From Schistocerca nitens (taxonomy: Eukaryota; Arthropoda; Insecta; Orthoptera; Acrididae), in the NCBI RefSeq assembly GCF_023898315.1, contig NC_064621.1, positions 124,595,521-124,659,520 of the forward strand: a stretch of DNA of 64,000 nucleotides, in the 5' to 3' direction. A program made the position numbers and the translations under genes. The first letter of the stretch is position 1; each line of letters opens with the position of its first letter. Shown piece by piece: positions 1 through 11,632 of the stretch. Below the pieces are notes generated by a model. It did not search any database. It saw only the letters and a program-made list of their open reading frames with translations, and was not told where the DNA came from.

Positions 1-1839
1 GTTTAAACCATTGTCTGTTGTACGCTTCCCGCTTTACTGAGTTCGTTGTTAGTAGTACTTGCAAAAACCTACAATCATCGACACATATTTCACGAGCCAA
101 CGTGATGGCCAACGTGTGATAAAGAAATGCTGAAATCCACCTACGTCATTGCTTCATGGACTCTATCAACTAGAAGTGGTGCAACCAATTTTTTCAATTT
201 TGCCACAGAAACAAGATATTTTACATTGAAATTTGTTATCAGCTGTTCGCATCCAACCTAAAAGAATCAAGATCATCTTAGTTGCTTTATTTAATATTTT
301 TGTTTCCAGCTTATCAGAAGTAGCTTGAAAGTCTAGTACTTACAAGCGTCTGCACATAGCAGAGTAGCCCCTTGATTACGACTGCGACTGTGCTACGTCT
401 ATATTTACATAAACAACTGACATATGCATCAAATCTACACAAGAGATTTCTAAATCATATCTGATGAACCGTAAGAGCACTTGTACAGGAAAATATGCTA
501 TAGTAGTTTATAAAGTCGCGTGGGTCTCTGTGCTCAGTTGGTGTAGTAGTAGCAATTGTAGTAGTACTAGATTGTATAGACTCAAACAGTAGGTCTCATT
601 GCGAACTCAGGTTGCTATAGGTTTCCATCTAGCTGTAGGTTTCGCAGACACTCTTCTTATGATTGACAGTATTACTTTTTAAGTAATACCGATTTTATCT
701 GTAGGTTCACGTTGGAGTGGTGGAGCTCTGATATCGATGTAGACGCAACGCTAATCGCCAGCCAGCCTACCATTAAATAGACTGTTATCTAATGTTCGGC
801 CTAGCACTACATTTTTAAGTCTTTCCTCATACAAATTATAATTGTTTTACGTTGTACATTGGACGTCTAACATTTACAGCAGAAACTATCGACCACTCGA
901 TCCGTGTCCAGGCTTAGTAGTCGTCAATAGTATATAGAATAATTGGACCAATATGATATGACTCCACTGCGTTGGTGGATCTCGCTGACTGACAACTAGC
1001 ACTCTTAAGTATGGATCGCTCATGTGGCGGTGAGAGCATTGAGAGAACTGATGTTGATGGAAGCTGCAGTTCGGGAAGCTTTTTGATACAGTTGAAGTAT
1101 ATTTTCTAGGACATTTTGGCACAAGTTGGAGACATTTTGGTACAGTATTTTTTCTGTAACATGCGTGGCCTGATGTATAATCTAGTCTCCACTGATCAAT
1201 TTCATGCTTCATATAAATTACTCACAATCCTAACTTCAACTAAAATATTTCAAATTTATCAGACTACTCCAGAAGAATAAGTATCTGTTCCGAATTTCTA
1301 GCACGTTATTCACATCTGACGTGCCAAGACAGTAAATCGCTGAACAGGGAACAGTATTTCTGTGACATGGCCCTGCCCTACAAGTACTGACCTGCATTGT
1401 TGTATGTTAGAATTCCATGCAGTCTTTGATGACATCAGAATCCAAGATGGCTGTCCTGGGAATATGAGTGCAGTACAAAAATAAGGTTCCAAATCCCTTG
1501 GCGCTGTGTTCATCCCGCCTCGCTGCTCATCCTCAGCGCCCAAACTTATTAATCATCAAGTGGTCCCCACCAATTGCGCCCTGTACTCCACAGTGAAAGA
1601 CTGATGGTCGTTACAGATCAGCCACCCCCAGGAAAAAGAAACTGGAATAAAAACAGAGACAGTACGTTATTTAACATAACTATGTTTTACCGATGTATAA
1701 AGTAAGAGAGAGATGTAATTTACTGTTGAGGCAGATTTTTAAACACTTATATATTTTCCGATAGATAGTATAGACTTGGAAACACTGTAACTTACACTAA
1801 GCACGTATTTTTGAAGCTGCGTATGGACATGTGAGATGA
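1..1839. other. Intergenic, no gene recognised
   Basis: AT-rich sequence. The longest open frames (about 108 codons on the minus strand at 886-1212 and 77 codons at 1310-1543) show no family motif and no codon pattern I recognise, so I do not call them genes. Confidence 0.6.
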
Positions 1840-2080
1840 TAGGTGACATTGTTACATTATTCATGTTTTGGATAGATAATACAGATCGTTGGGATACTTT
1901 TGAATCCTCCACACATTTCAGATGGTTTAGGTACTTTTAGACATGGTACGAGTTTACCCAATTAAGTTGAAATTTAAGTATTATTAACATGATAATAATG
2001 TAGTGCTGCGAGTATCTTTATGTATTTTTGTAAAATGATTCAGGCCCTTAGGATTGTTTTGAACATGTTACAAGATTGAA

Positions 2081-2158
<78 letters not shown>

Positions 2159-2720
2159 GTGCGTGCATGTACGCGTATGCATGTGGTTTTGCTGACGAAG
2201 TTTACGTATTTCGACAGACATTTTGTTGCGGAAATATTTTATTATACCTTACACCAAGTGTGGTGGAGAGAGAGAGCTATGAATGTCCACATGTTCTGCT
2301 TAACTGCAACTGTAGACATTTAAATGAAAATACCGTAAATTAACCCCTTAATGTATATTTTGACGAATAATTCATGATGCCTAGTTACCGTTGAATATGG
2401 TGCACGGCTCGTATGATTTGGATACTCTTTAACGTGACACCAATTTAGGCAATTCAGGTGAAGCTTAAATATTTTGATAAATAATCCAAGTTGATCGGAC
2501 ACTTCTGAATATTGTACAAAGTTCATTTCACTCAGATTGATTTAAACACGATGTAAAATGTTCAGATCGTTCGCTTATATTTGAACATGGTTCAGAATTC
2601 AGGTCATTTGGATATTTTCGAACACGGCGCCAAAAATTCAGATCGAATATAGTTTTGAACAAGGCACAAAACCCAGAATGTTCAGATAGCTTTGAACATG
2701 GCGGAATTTACGTAATTTTG
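1840..2720. repeat. Diverged tandem repeat tract
   Basis: Phrases of the type 'tttgaacatgg' followed by 'aattcaggtcatt' and 'ggatacttttgaa' recur with many substitutions every 45-80 bases, most clearly at 2,350-2,710. This looks like an old minisatellite-like array of a short unit interrupted by a CT/GT microsatellite. The unit length is irregular and I could not align it exactly. Confidence 0.45.
2084..2156. repeat. Compound microsatellite (CT)n(GT)n
   Basis: About 18 CT dinucleotides run directly into about 18 GT dinucleotides. The open frames across it, with alternating Cys-Val, are artefacts of the repeat. Confidence 0.97.
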
Positions 2721-3426
2721 GTGAGGTTTACCTGTCTTCATAACTAGAAGAACTAATGCTTACAGAAATATCTTTGGAAGCACTCTCCTTATTCCATCAC
2801 TAATCATAAAAAATGGTCAGTTTGAGATGTACCTACAGATGATGTGAAATGAAAGTAATGCGAGCACCAACACTGACGTAGAATCACAGATCCATATATT
2901 TTTATCTTGTGGTCGTTTGTTTCCGTGGTTTACCGGTCCATGGCTCCATATTTTGATTGAGGTTTCTTTTTAACATGATAAATAACAAAGAAGTTCATGC
3001 GTTATGTTTGTTTATTTACCGGCAAATTAAAACAACAATACTGGTGAGATGCACTCAGCTATCTCATTGCATCAGTGTTGTCAACTTCAAATTAGGTGGC
3101 AACAATACAGTGAGTGCGATCCTGAGTACACACGCATACATTTAGCTGCCAAAGTACAATTCTCGATAGCGTGCCAAGACTGACCACACGACTGTTACTC
3201 TTGCCCATTACTATCCAAGAGGCGACGTTACACTGAGGCCATTAGCTTCATTCTGGTGGCATTTGAACATATGAGAGTGCTGTCAAACAAGCCTTGTGTA
3301 ATAATAATGACGTGTATTCGATTCCAATTACGTAACACGTTATTTTTAACTATAGTTATTGCCAATTATATGGATAATCCAGTGCATCTAAATGACGTTG
3401 GCAGCCCTCACAAACCGCTGGATCTG
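2721..3426. other. Intergenic, no gene recognised
   Basis: No motif, repeat end or convincing open frame seen on either strand. Confidence 0.5.
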
Positions 3427-3432
3427 ATGGCA

Positions 3433-4007
3433 TGTATATTTGAAATGATAGTCCCGCATAGTCAGCGCGTACACAACTTTCCCACTAGAGCGCGCCCCGC
3501 TAAGCACAACAGCGCAGGCGCAGCGCTCGTCCGTCTCCGGGCTACGAGATGGAGCTTCCGCCGATCTGCGTATTAATATGAAACGCAGCCAATGAGATCG
3601 CTGCTAACGTAGAACCTTTTCTCCTCGCGGATCATACTCCCGCAGTGATACATGAACACTCGAGGTATTATAACGAGTGTACAGACCTCCGATTTGTCAG
3701 TCTGCACCAATCTGTACCAGTCTGCATTAGTCTGTAGTCAAGTTTCAGTCAGCACCTAATAAGATTATTATATTCCTGTACATAGCCATGAAGAGAAATG
3801 TATAGACACTTTGTCAAGTATCAGAGATATGTTAGAATAAGATTAACGTACCAAGACCAAAGGAACTTCAGATTGTCAATTGCAAACAGCATCCAGAATC
3901 AAGTTACGTAATGTCTATGTTTTTTATTATTTTAATAAATGTGTGTGAAAATTAATCAAGTTCTGTTTAAAGTTGGTCACTGTCAATCTGCAACTCTAAG
4001 CGTGCCA
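3433..4007 (+). mobile_element. Probable solo LTR
   Basis: A 575-bp segment starts TGTATATTTG and ends GCGTGCCA. It is flanked by the direct repeat ATGGCA at 3,427-3,432 and 4,008-4,013. It holds an LTR-like promoter arrangement: a GC-rich stretch, then TATTATAA near 3,666 followed by a short purine/pyrimidine leader, and a poly(A)-signal-like AATAAA at about 3,934. No internal retrotransposon sequence adjoins it, which fits a solo LTR left by recombination. A competing reading uses the 9-bp repeat ATCTGATGG at 3,422-3,430 and 4,116-4,124 and makes the unit about 685 bp. The superfamily is not determined. Confidence 0.5.
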
Positions 4008-4013
4008 ATGGCA

Positions 4014-6755
4014 TTTCTATCGTCTGACCTAACGGCAGAAGATAAACACGCCACGATAAGACCACGAAACATATTGCTGACACTCGCCTACTTCGTTAGA
4101 GCGACAAGTCAAATAATCTGATGGTGTGTGTACCGAAGGTCTTACAGTGCGCACACCACAAATAATAACTTTCGTTACTTGAGCGAGTGCTGAGGAAAGC
4201 TCTTTACTGTATGTGTACCGCACTTGATAGGAATATGTTTAGACTGTGCGCTGTAGGATGTCCGTTGCTAGTATCGTTAATGTTATGACTTGCCGTTAGG
4301 TACTGTAGTGGCTGAGAATGTTGGAGGCAATGCGCGATATGAAAGCAGCGTACGAGCTGTGTCACTAGGGAGGTAGCTTTCACTAGGGAGGTGGCCACCA
4401 CTCTATCCGCGATGTTTCGGGTAGGATCAGGGCAGTCTCTAGAGTGGTTCCAGGCTGTCGTGCATGCAGGCGGTCGTCACACTGAGCAACGTTTGTAGCT
4501 CCAACATGAACATCGTACGCTGTTAGCAAATGTCACCCTCTCATTTTGATATTAAATTTGTGTTTCTGTCAGTGGGTTATTCGTTATTTCCCTTCTGCAT
4601 GTCTTTACAAACGTTTCCATAAAGTTTTATTGTCTCACGATCACTCGTTTTACGAGGGGGTCCTCTCTGCTAGTGCAAGTTTAATAAGCCACCCGATGAA
4701 CGTAATTTTACAACGATGCATATCGAAGGATTCGGACCAGAGGACTACGAAACTAAAAGTGGATTTTGTCTACTTGAAGTATTATGAGACTTACTGGTAT
4801 ATGTTTAGTGAACTAGTAACTGATTACTAGTGATTTAACAACTGTCTTTTAAGTAAACCTAGTTATCAAATTCGAGGTAATTTGACTTCATACTTCGACT
4901 GAGATACATTAGTGGCTTCAACTTTTCTAAAAACGTTTCAAAATTAGCACGCGCAGCTATCTCATGTCGACATTAATTGTAGCATTAGTTTATGCAAGCT
5001 GGTGACACTACGTCATCGCAAATAAGAGGTTGCCCTGACTTCCAACAGATGTCAGTTAATCCGGAGGCAATTTCTTGAAGAGAAAGCCAATATGCAAACT
5101 TGAAACACACGAGGAAAGCTAAATTTTAAAAAATCGATAGGCTGAAAGGTGGATAAATTCTAGCAGTTTCTAGTAGTGGCCTAAAGTGCCTCTGACATTA
5201 CGTCAGAATCAACTCATAACACGTACAATTTTAGGTAGCAGTCCACAAAGCAGTTTTCATCTGAGAGAAACAATCAGGACTAGATCGAGTGATTGCGACT
5301 AAACTTCGATTTAGGAAAACAGCGGTGATTTGAGTAGATATCATACCATAATGTGATAGTGGCTGTGACCACTAGTATATGATCATTACTTCCAGAAAAT
5401 TCAGTATCATTCGGATTATCACTGGTTTAGAGAGGACACTACAATGTCATAATAAAATCTACGCTTCTTGGATCTTCTTTCTGAAGAAATCCGCCGCTGT
5501 GTACGTCCCACCGTCGGGGAAAGCTGCAACGAGCCTGTAGTTATAGACGAGTCCCACCGGTTTGTACGGGCGCTGCTAACGCAACACGTGTAACAGGTCT
5601 CGAGCCAATCTGTCATCCAAGTTAAAGACGACTACAACGAATTTTCGTGGAATTACTAATTCGAGGAATGTAGCTGGGGCACGCTAACATTGGAATTTAC
5701 GTCACCCCCTCTCATGTAGTAGGAAAAATCCGTGGAGGTTCTGGTTCATTAATCTGGCGCACAAGCTGCGTGACTGTGAATACGTTTCCAAAAATATCTA
5801 CCAGTGTTATCGACAAGTACGTCTGCATGATTACCCTGAGGAAGATATAGCTGTCACATATCAACTATACACCTGAGGACTGCATCATTTGACTGTGCGA
5901 TAGTGATACTGACTGTGAGAGGTACAGGAATTTCTTAGCTCCAAGAAACGGACTTTCCTCGCCTTCATGATGGCTAACTGTTTCCTCGTGTATCGGAATG
6001 AATTCACTAGTCTCATATCCTTTTCTCTTTTTTTGTAACAGTAGCTAACAACAATTTATACCTTACAGTGTAACAGTTGGTTTGACGAATACTTACTATT
6101 AGCAATGAGAGCTATGTACAAAAGCCAATATTTCGTTAAGAAATTGATACTGCTCTCTTCTAAACAAGAACGAGGCAACGTATATTTCTGGAAACATTCC
6201 CCTACCTACAGCAACATAACAGTACGTACAATTTCAGGAAACAGTTAAGTGTTCTCACAAAAGGACTGTGGCGCGGATGGTAAGACAATGGACTCAAAAC
6301 TCTTGAAATTAATTTAAATCTCCATCCGCTGCTCTGATTTAGCCTATCCCCTTCAACTGCTTTTACAGGAATTATAGTCACTCATTTCAACGAAGTCACG
6401 GTCGACTGCCTTCCTTATCGTTGCCTATCTGTGTATAATGTTGTTAATATAGTGAACTATTATATGGTAACAGGCTTAATCCAATACATGATATGACTTG
6501 AAAAAATACAATACTGGAATTAGAGCTTTGGACGCGGATCCGCACTTCCTCAGTTTAGATGCCATTGCGCTACCATTTGAATGCTTAAATGTTAGCAACT
6601 TGTTTCCTGATACTTAAAATCGTGAATATTACTCAGTCAAACGAAATTTGCTTCTAACTCATTGGTTTTTGTAAGCAGTAGTCTCAGCAATTTGTACCTT
6701 AGAACAAGCCGCATATTTAATGTCGACGGCACTGCTGAAATGACCACCAGGAGAA
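4014..6755. other. Intergenic, no gene recognised
   Basis: Unique-looking AT-rich sequence. Open frames of up to 94 codons (4,546-4,830, plus) have no recognisable motif. A fragment of some older dispersed repeat is possible at 4,400-4,700 but cannot be shown from one copy. Confidence 0.45.
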
Positions 6756-6759
6756 AACA

Positions 6760-7740
6760 CACAATGTACTCAAAAGTATTGGCACACTCGCAGATGGACA
6801 TTAAAATCTGAAGTGTTTACCCTTCGCCATAAAGCGGATTGAACTCTGCTATGGTTACTTTCAATAAGGTATCTAAGTGTCTGTTGAGGAATGGCAACTC
6901 ATTCTTCCTCAAGAGCCGAAAACAGAAAATGCTTGGGTCTGGAGTGAAATCGAATTTGTATCTCGTCCGAACGGTGTTCCATTCAGTTCCAGTCGGGACT
7001 CTGCACAGGAATGTTACTGACCTCAAACTACTGCTTGGCAGATGCTGTCTTGCGACAGGTTGCACTGTCTTGCTCATCGCCTCCGAACTGTTCATCTGCT
7101 GTACTCAGTTCAAAATGCTGTAAAATGAACTCATTTCCTTTCTCATTTAGCATTTTCTTAAGCGCAACAATGGGACCAAAACCTAACCTTGGCAATCCCC
7201 CACATATTGTGAAACCACATCTTCTCTGCTTCATTGTTGGAACTACACATGATGCCAGGTAACGTTCTCAAGGCATTCAGCAAACTGCGACAGAGTATAG
7301 CAAGATTCATCGTTACTAATCTCTCGTTCCAGTGATCCGTTACCCAGTGGTATCGCTGTTTACACCGACTCAGGCGTCGCTTAGCAATGGCTGCTATTAG
7401 GGCTTGCTCGAGCAACGAACCCCTTTTCTTTTAACTGACGACTCAACCGTCATCGTGTTAGCTGGACCGCTGGTTGCAGCCTGCAACTCGCGAGTGATTT
7501 CTTTCACTGATTTCAGAGCCGCCCACCGAAATGCTCGCCGGACCCTGTCCGTCGCTGTATGGGGTCTTCCTGGTGTTGGGTTAGTTGTAGTTGTTCCTTA
7601 GTATTTCCATTTCACAACTGCATCGTCCCTGATAGATTAGTACGCAGGTGACAACCAATACCTAGTCTACGAACTCCACCGACCGACAAATTCTGCTGTT
7701 ATCGCTTCTCTAGTGACAACAAAGTACTGCGCATCGCTTT
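6760..7740 (-). mobile_element. Decayed Tc1/mariner-like relic
   Basis: On the minus strand several fragments in different frames resemble a degraded transposon: an open stretch at 6,817-7,095 with a C-terminal-like tail, another at 7,028-7,234, and a 7,158-7,415 segment rich in Arg/Trp. The interval is bounded on the left by 'gccaatacttttgagtacat'-type sequence and abuts the intact Tc1 element on the right. No intact DDE motif is present. The call rests on overall resemblance to dispersed Tc1-like relics and is weak; a different repeat family is possible. Confidence 0.3.
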
Positions 7741-7853
7741 TATACTCCAGTGTTCGCTTCGCGTGACATCTGCTGATCAGTTCCCCATTACTTTTGGCCG
7801 GATATTATTTTTAATCCGACACTCTAGGTTGCGGCAACTTATGTGATGAAATA

Positions 7854-9261
7854 CACTCCTGGAAATGGAAAAAAGAACACATTGACACCGGTGTCTCAGA
7901 CCCACCATACTTGTTCCGGACACTGCGAGAGGGCTGTACAAGCAATGATCACACGCACGGCACAGCGGACACACCAGGAACCGCGGTGTTGGCCGTCGAA
8001 CGGCGCTAGCTGCGCAGCATTTGTGCACCGCCGCCGTCAGTGTCAGCCAGTTTGCCGTGGCATACGGAGCTCCATCGCAGTCTTTAACACTGGTAGCATG
8101 CCGCGACAGCGTGGACGTGAACCGTATGTGCAGTTGACGGACTTTGAGCGAGGGCGTATAGTGGGCATGCGGGAGGCCGGGTGGACGTACCGCCGAATTG
8201 CTCAACACGTGGGGCGTGAGGTCTCCACAGTACATCGATGTTGTCGCCAGTGGTCGGCGAAAGGTGCACGTGCCCGTCGACCTGGGACCGGACCGCAGCG
8301 ATGCACGGATGCACGCCAAGACCGTAGGATCCTACACAGTGCCGTAGGGGACCGCACTGCCACTTCCCAGCAAATTAGGGACACTGTTGCTCCTGGGGTA
8401 TCGGCGAGGACCATTCGCAACCGTCTCCATGAAGCTGGGCTACGGTCCCGCACACCGTTAGGCCGTCTTCCGTTCACGCCCCAACATCGTGCAGCCCGCC
8501 TCCAGTGGTGTCGCGACAGGCGTGAATGGAGGGACGAATGGAGACGTGTCGTCTTCAGCGATGAGAGTCGCTTCTGCCTTGGTGCCAATGATGGTCGTAT
8601 GCGTGTTTGGCGCCGTGCAGGTGAGCGCCACAATCAGGACTGCATACGACCGAGGCACACAGGGCCAACACCCGGCATCATGGTGTGGGGAGCGATCTCC
8701 TACACTGGCCGTACACCACTGGTGATCGTCGAGGGGACACTGAATAGTGCACGGTACATCCAAACCGTCATCGAACCCATCGTTCTACCATTCCTAGACC
8801 GGCAAGGGAACTTGCTGTTCCAACAGGACAATGCACGTCCGCATGTATCCCGTGCCACCAAACGTGCTCTAGAAGGTGTAAGTCAACTACCCTGGCCAGC
8901 AAGATCTCCGGATCTGTCCCCCATTGAGCATGTTTGGGACTGGATGAAGCGTCGTCTCACGCGGTCTGCATGTCCAGCACGAACGCTGGTCCAACTGAGG
9001 CGCCAGGTGGAAATGGCATGGCAAGCCATTCCACAGGACTACATCCAGCATCTCTACGATCGTCTCCATGGGAGAATAGCAGCCTGCATTGCTGCGAAAG
9101 GTGGATATACACTGTACTAGTGCCGACATTGTGCATGCTCTGTTGCCTGTGGTTCTGTCAGTGTGATCATGTGATGTATCTGACCCCAGGAATGTGTCAA
9201 TAAAGTTTCCCCTTCCTGGGACAATGAATTCACGGTGTTCTTATTTCAATTTCCAGGAGTG
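7854..9261 (+). mobile_element. Tc1-family DNA transposon, complete
   Basis: A 1,408-bp element with short terminal inverted repeats: it starts CACTCCTGGAAATGGAAAA and ends with the complement, ATTTCCAGGAGTG. TA dinucleotides flank it at 7,852-7,853 and 9,262-9,263, the standard Tc1/mariner target duplication. It holds one uninterrupted transposase gene. A second copy lies inverted at 45,156-46,577, near identical by eye, so the family has moved recently. Confidence 0.95.
8098..9120 (+). CDS. Tc1-family transposase
   Basis: The 340-residue protein is uninterrupted. It cuts the element out at its inverted repeats and reinserts it at TA. The start chosen is the ATG of MPRQRGREPYVQ, because the helix-turn-helix DNA-binding region follows at once (DFERGRIVGMREAGWTYR, then AQHVGREVSTVHR) and the upstream frame extension has no conservation of its own type. 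A second helix-turn-helix and a GRP-like linker (RRPGTGPQR) follow. The DDE catalytic triad is visible: D in VVFSDESRF, D in FQQDNARPH, and E in DLSPIEHVW. Thirty-two residues separate the second D from E, slightly fewer than the 34 of Tc1 itself. It is the only gene of its element and has a near-identical partner at 45,311-46,333. Activity cannot be judged from sequence, but nothing in the coding region is broken. Confidence 0.95.
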   Translation: MPRQRGREPYVQLTDFERGRIVGMREAGWTYRRIAQHVGREVSTVHRCCRQWSAKGARARRPGTGPQRCTDARQDRRILHSAVGDRTATSQQIRDTVAPGVSARTIRNRLHEAGLRSRTPLGRLPFTPQHRAARLQWCRDRREWRDEWRRVVFSDESRFCLGANDGRMRVWRRAGERHNQDCIRPRHTGPTPGIMVWGAISYTGRTPLVIVEGTLNSARYIQTVIEPIVLPFLDRQGNLLFQQDNARPHVSRATKRALEGVSQLPWPARSPDLSPIEHVWDWMKRRLTRSACPARTLVQLRRQVEMAWQAIPQDYIQHLYDRLHGRIAACIAAKGGYTLY

Positions 9262-9263
9262 TA

Positions 9264-10734
9264 ATTAACAGCAACTTTAAGGGACAAGAAAAGCTAGTAA
9301 TTATTGGAATAATTCGCAGTAAATGCGTGCTACTGGTAAAAAAGGATCTTCACCGGATTACAAATCGGTAGATGTATCTACTTGTTGGTGGTGAAAGTAA
9401 AAACTTATAACACTACCGTCTGCTACTGCTATACCATAACCTTAAAGTTGAAGGCAGGTCGTGGAATAAAACTATCTTGTTAAAGCAATTACGGTATAAA
9501 GCAACAGAGCAGTGTTACCCTCTGAGAGGAATTTTGTTATGTTGGCCGTGTTGTACCTAACGGAGGTGGCTTATCAGAAATGAAAGTCAGAATTACGTAA
9601 ATATTTGAACAGTAACAAACAAAATTTTGCCTATCTGCACTGTTTAACGTATAAAGAAAACGGTCGCCAGCCTAACTAGGAAAGAGAATGATTAACATTC
9701 TCTTTCAAGAAAATAGTTATTAGTAACTTTAATGGATAAACACAACCTATACTTTGTCACACGCGAGTGCAATGAACTCTGACACATACATATGTTTACG
9801 GTAAGATTGAAACTAACAGTTAGAGCAGCACAAACTATTTGCAAAATTATAACAGATACCAAAACACACTATTACTTTCAGGGCTTGTTCAAACTGTATG
9901 GTCTTTTGTAACATTACTGTTAACATTCACTGCAGGATCATAAATTGGACATAGGTAAAGTCTCCCTCAGTTAAGTACTTTACTATTTAAAATGAAAGTT
10001 AATTGGTATCCACTAACAGGTTGCTTCTCACTATCTTTTGAATAAAGATGTTATGGTTTTCATAAATAGTGGTCTTCCCATTACTTGTTACCTAGCATTA
10101 GCACAATAGACAAACTGTGGAGCCTGTTATACTATTAATATTCACTTTCAATACACAAGAGAGACAAACACTTAGCAATCATGAACATATAATTTTCTAC
10201 TATTGCAGTTTTCCACTTTTACTACAGTGAAACACAATATTGACAAATTTGCAAGAAAGTGGCTCACCTTTTAGAATTTACTATAGGCAGCAATGTGATC
10301 ATTTACTAAACAAAACTTTATAAGCCTCAATTTTACGAACTTTAATTTATAAGAGACACAGCAAATTGTTTTTATTACCACAGTCTTCTACTTTCAAGTA
10401 AATGATTAAATAGGTGACTTTGAAACTTCACAAACTACATGTACTGCTTCCCACAATTTCAGTAAATCCACAGTAAACCTGAATATTTCCTTCTCATCAA
10501 AGATAAAACAACATTATGTAATTAACCGTCTAACTTTGAGGCTTTCATTTTTTCCACAAAATAGGACACTCGGTAATCATAGTTTAGATGGAGAGGGACC
10601 TGAGAGGTGTTGTGATTGGGAAAAAATCAAGGTAGGTACATAAATTCAGTTATAAGTTAACTTATATTTGTGCACACTAAAACATCCAGTAAGCTGATCC
10701 TTCACTGTACATCATTATAGTATTCTGTTACAGT
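9264..10734. other. Intergenic, no gene recognised
   Basis: AT-rich sequence without long open frames or repeat ends on either strand. Confidence 0.55.
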
Positions 10735-11080
10735 GATTGCTCAATGTGGTGGCAACTGCATGTTGGTAGGTGGATTCGCAGGCAGAATTGCTGGACTCTG
10801 GCCCTTCTTGGTGCCGATGATGAATACCAGTTCCAGAATCGTTCCAGCTATTTATCCATTCATCTGAGGCATTGGAAAATAGTGGAAAAAGCATCTCTCG
10901 GAGCCAGCACAATATGCAACATTTACATGGCAGTGCACAGTTTGGTAGCTCGTCCCCGAATGACTCTTGTTCCACCTTTCCTACCCAGGCCAACCACATT
11001 TTGCAATTGCTACACAGTTCCGTTCCCGAGGGGAACCACAACAACTTTTACATACAGAATAACTAAAAACCCTAAGTGAG
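10735..11080. other. Unassigned coding-like block
   Basis: Both strands stay open across about 110 codons (plus 10,744-11,079; minus 11,044-10,715) in a segment less AT-rich than its surroundings. A splice-acceptor-like 'ttctgttacag' precedes the plus frame at about 10,723-10,733, and the plus frame ends in a stop followed by AT-rich, 3'UTR-like sequence. It could be a terminal exon of a host gene, a processed pseudogene, or chance. I recognise no domain and assign no product. Confidence 0.2.
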
Positions 11081-11630
11081 GATCAGCAATTTACATAACA
11101 GCAAACAAACATTTTAAATAAAACTGAACATTTGCACATATTAGTATTTCTACAAAAAAAATTATTCACATAGAAATTACAATTATGTGTAGTAAGTTTA
11201 GTTCCCTCCAATTGAGACAAAGAACTTAAATGACAGATATACTACATTGCATAGAATCAAACCATGACATCAAAGTTTTAACAAAGAAAGGAGTGTACAA
11301 TTTTATGTTATCGATTCAAACACATTTACAGATACTCAATGTTATAACATTAAACCAAAGCAAAGAAGCAAAATAAATCCCTACAGCATTAGAGCTATGG
11401 TGTTACAAACTGAAATAAAGACATATATGTATTAACACCTGTAAGGGTCTTTCTGATGGTCTATTTGAACTTCCTTAAAAAGAATAACCAACTCGAAGCT
11501 ACCCCATAACAACCAGAAGAAACAAATTGTAGCAGCATCAATTTTCATTTGCAGACCACTGTAAAAGTTATCAAACAATTTTCAATTAAAGATTTTGTAT
11601 TTCATATAGGGTGCCATCTAAATATGTCTG
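11081..11630. other. AT-rich, no gene recognised
   Basis: Nothing supportable. If 10,735-11,080 is a real exon this would be its 3' untranslated region, but that is speculation. Confidence 0.4.
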
Positions 11631-11632
11631 TA

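Noticed and set aside
2123-2343. Frames starting in the GT repeat, and similar frames at 44,938-45,171 and 62,987-63,436
   Set aside because: Repeat-encoded Cys-Val or Thr-His strings without any domain.
3256-3576. 106-codon plus frame
   Set aside because: It crosses the left boundary of the probable solo LTR and has no motif.
8084-9203. Several 76-143-codon frames opposite or out of frame with the Tc1 transposase (also at 45,302-46,347)
   Set aside because: They are shadows of the GC-rich transposase gene and appear identically in both copies for that reason.
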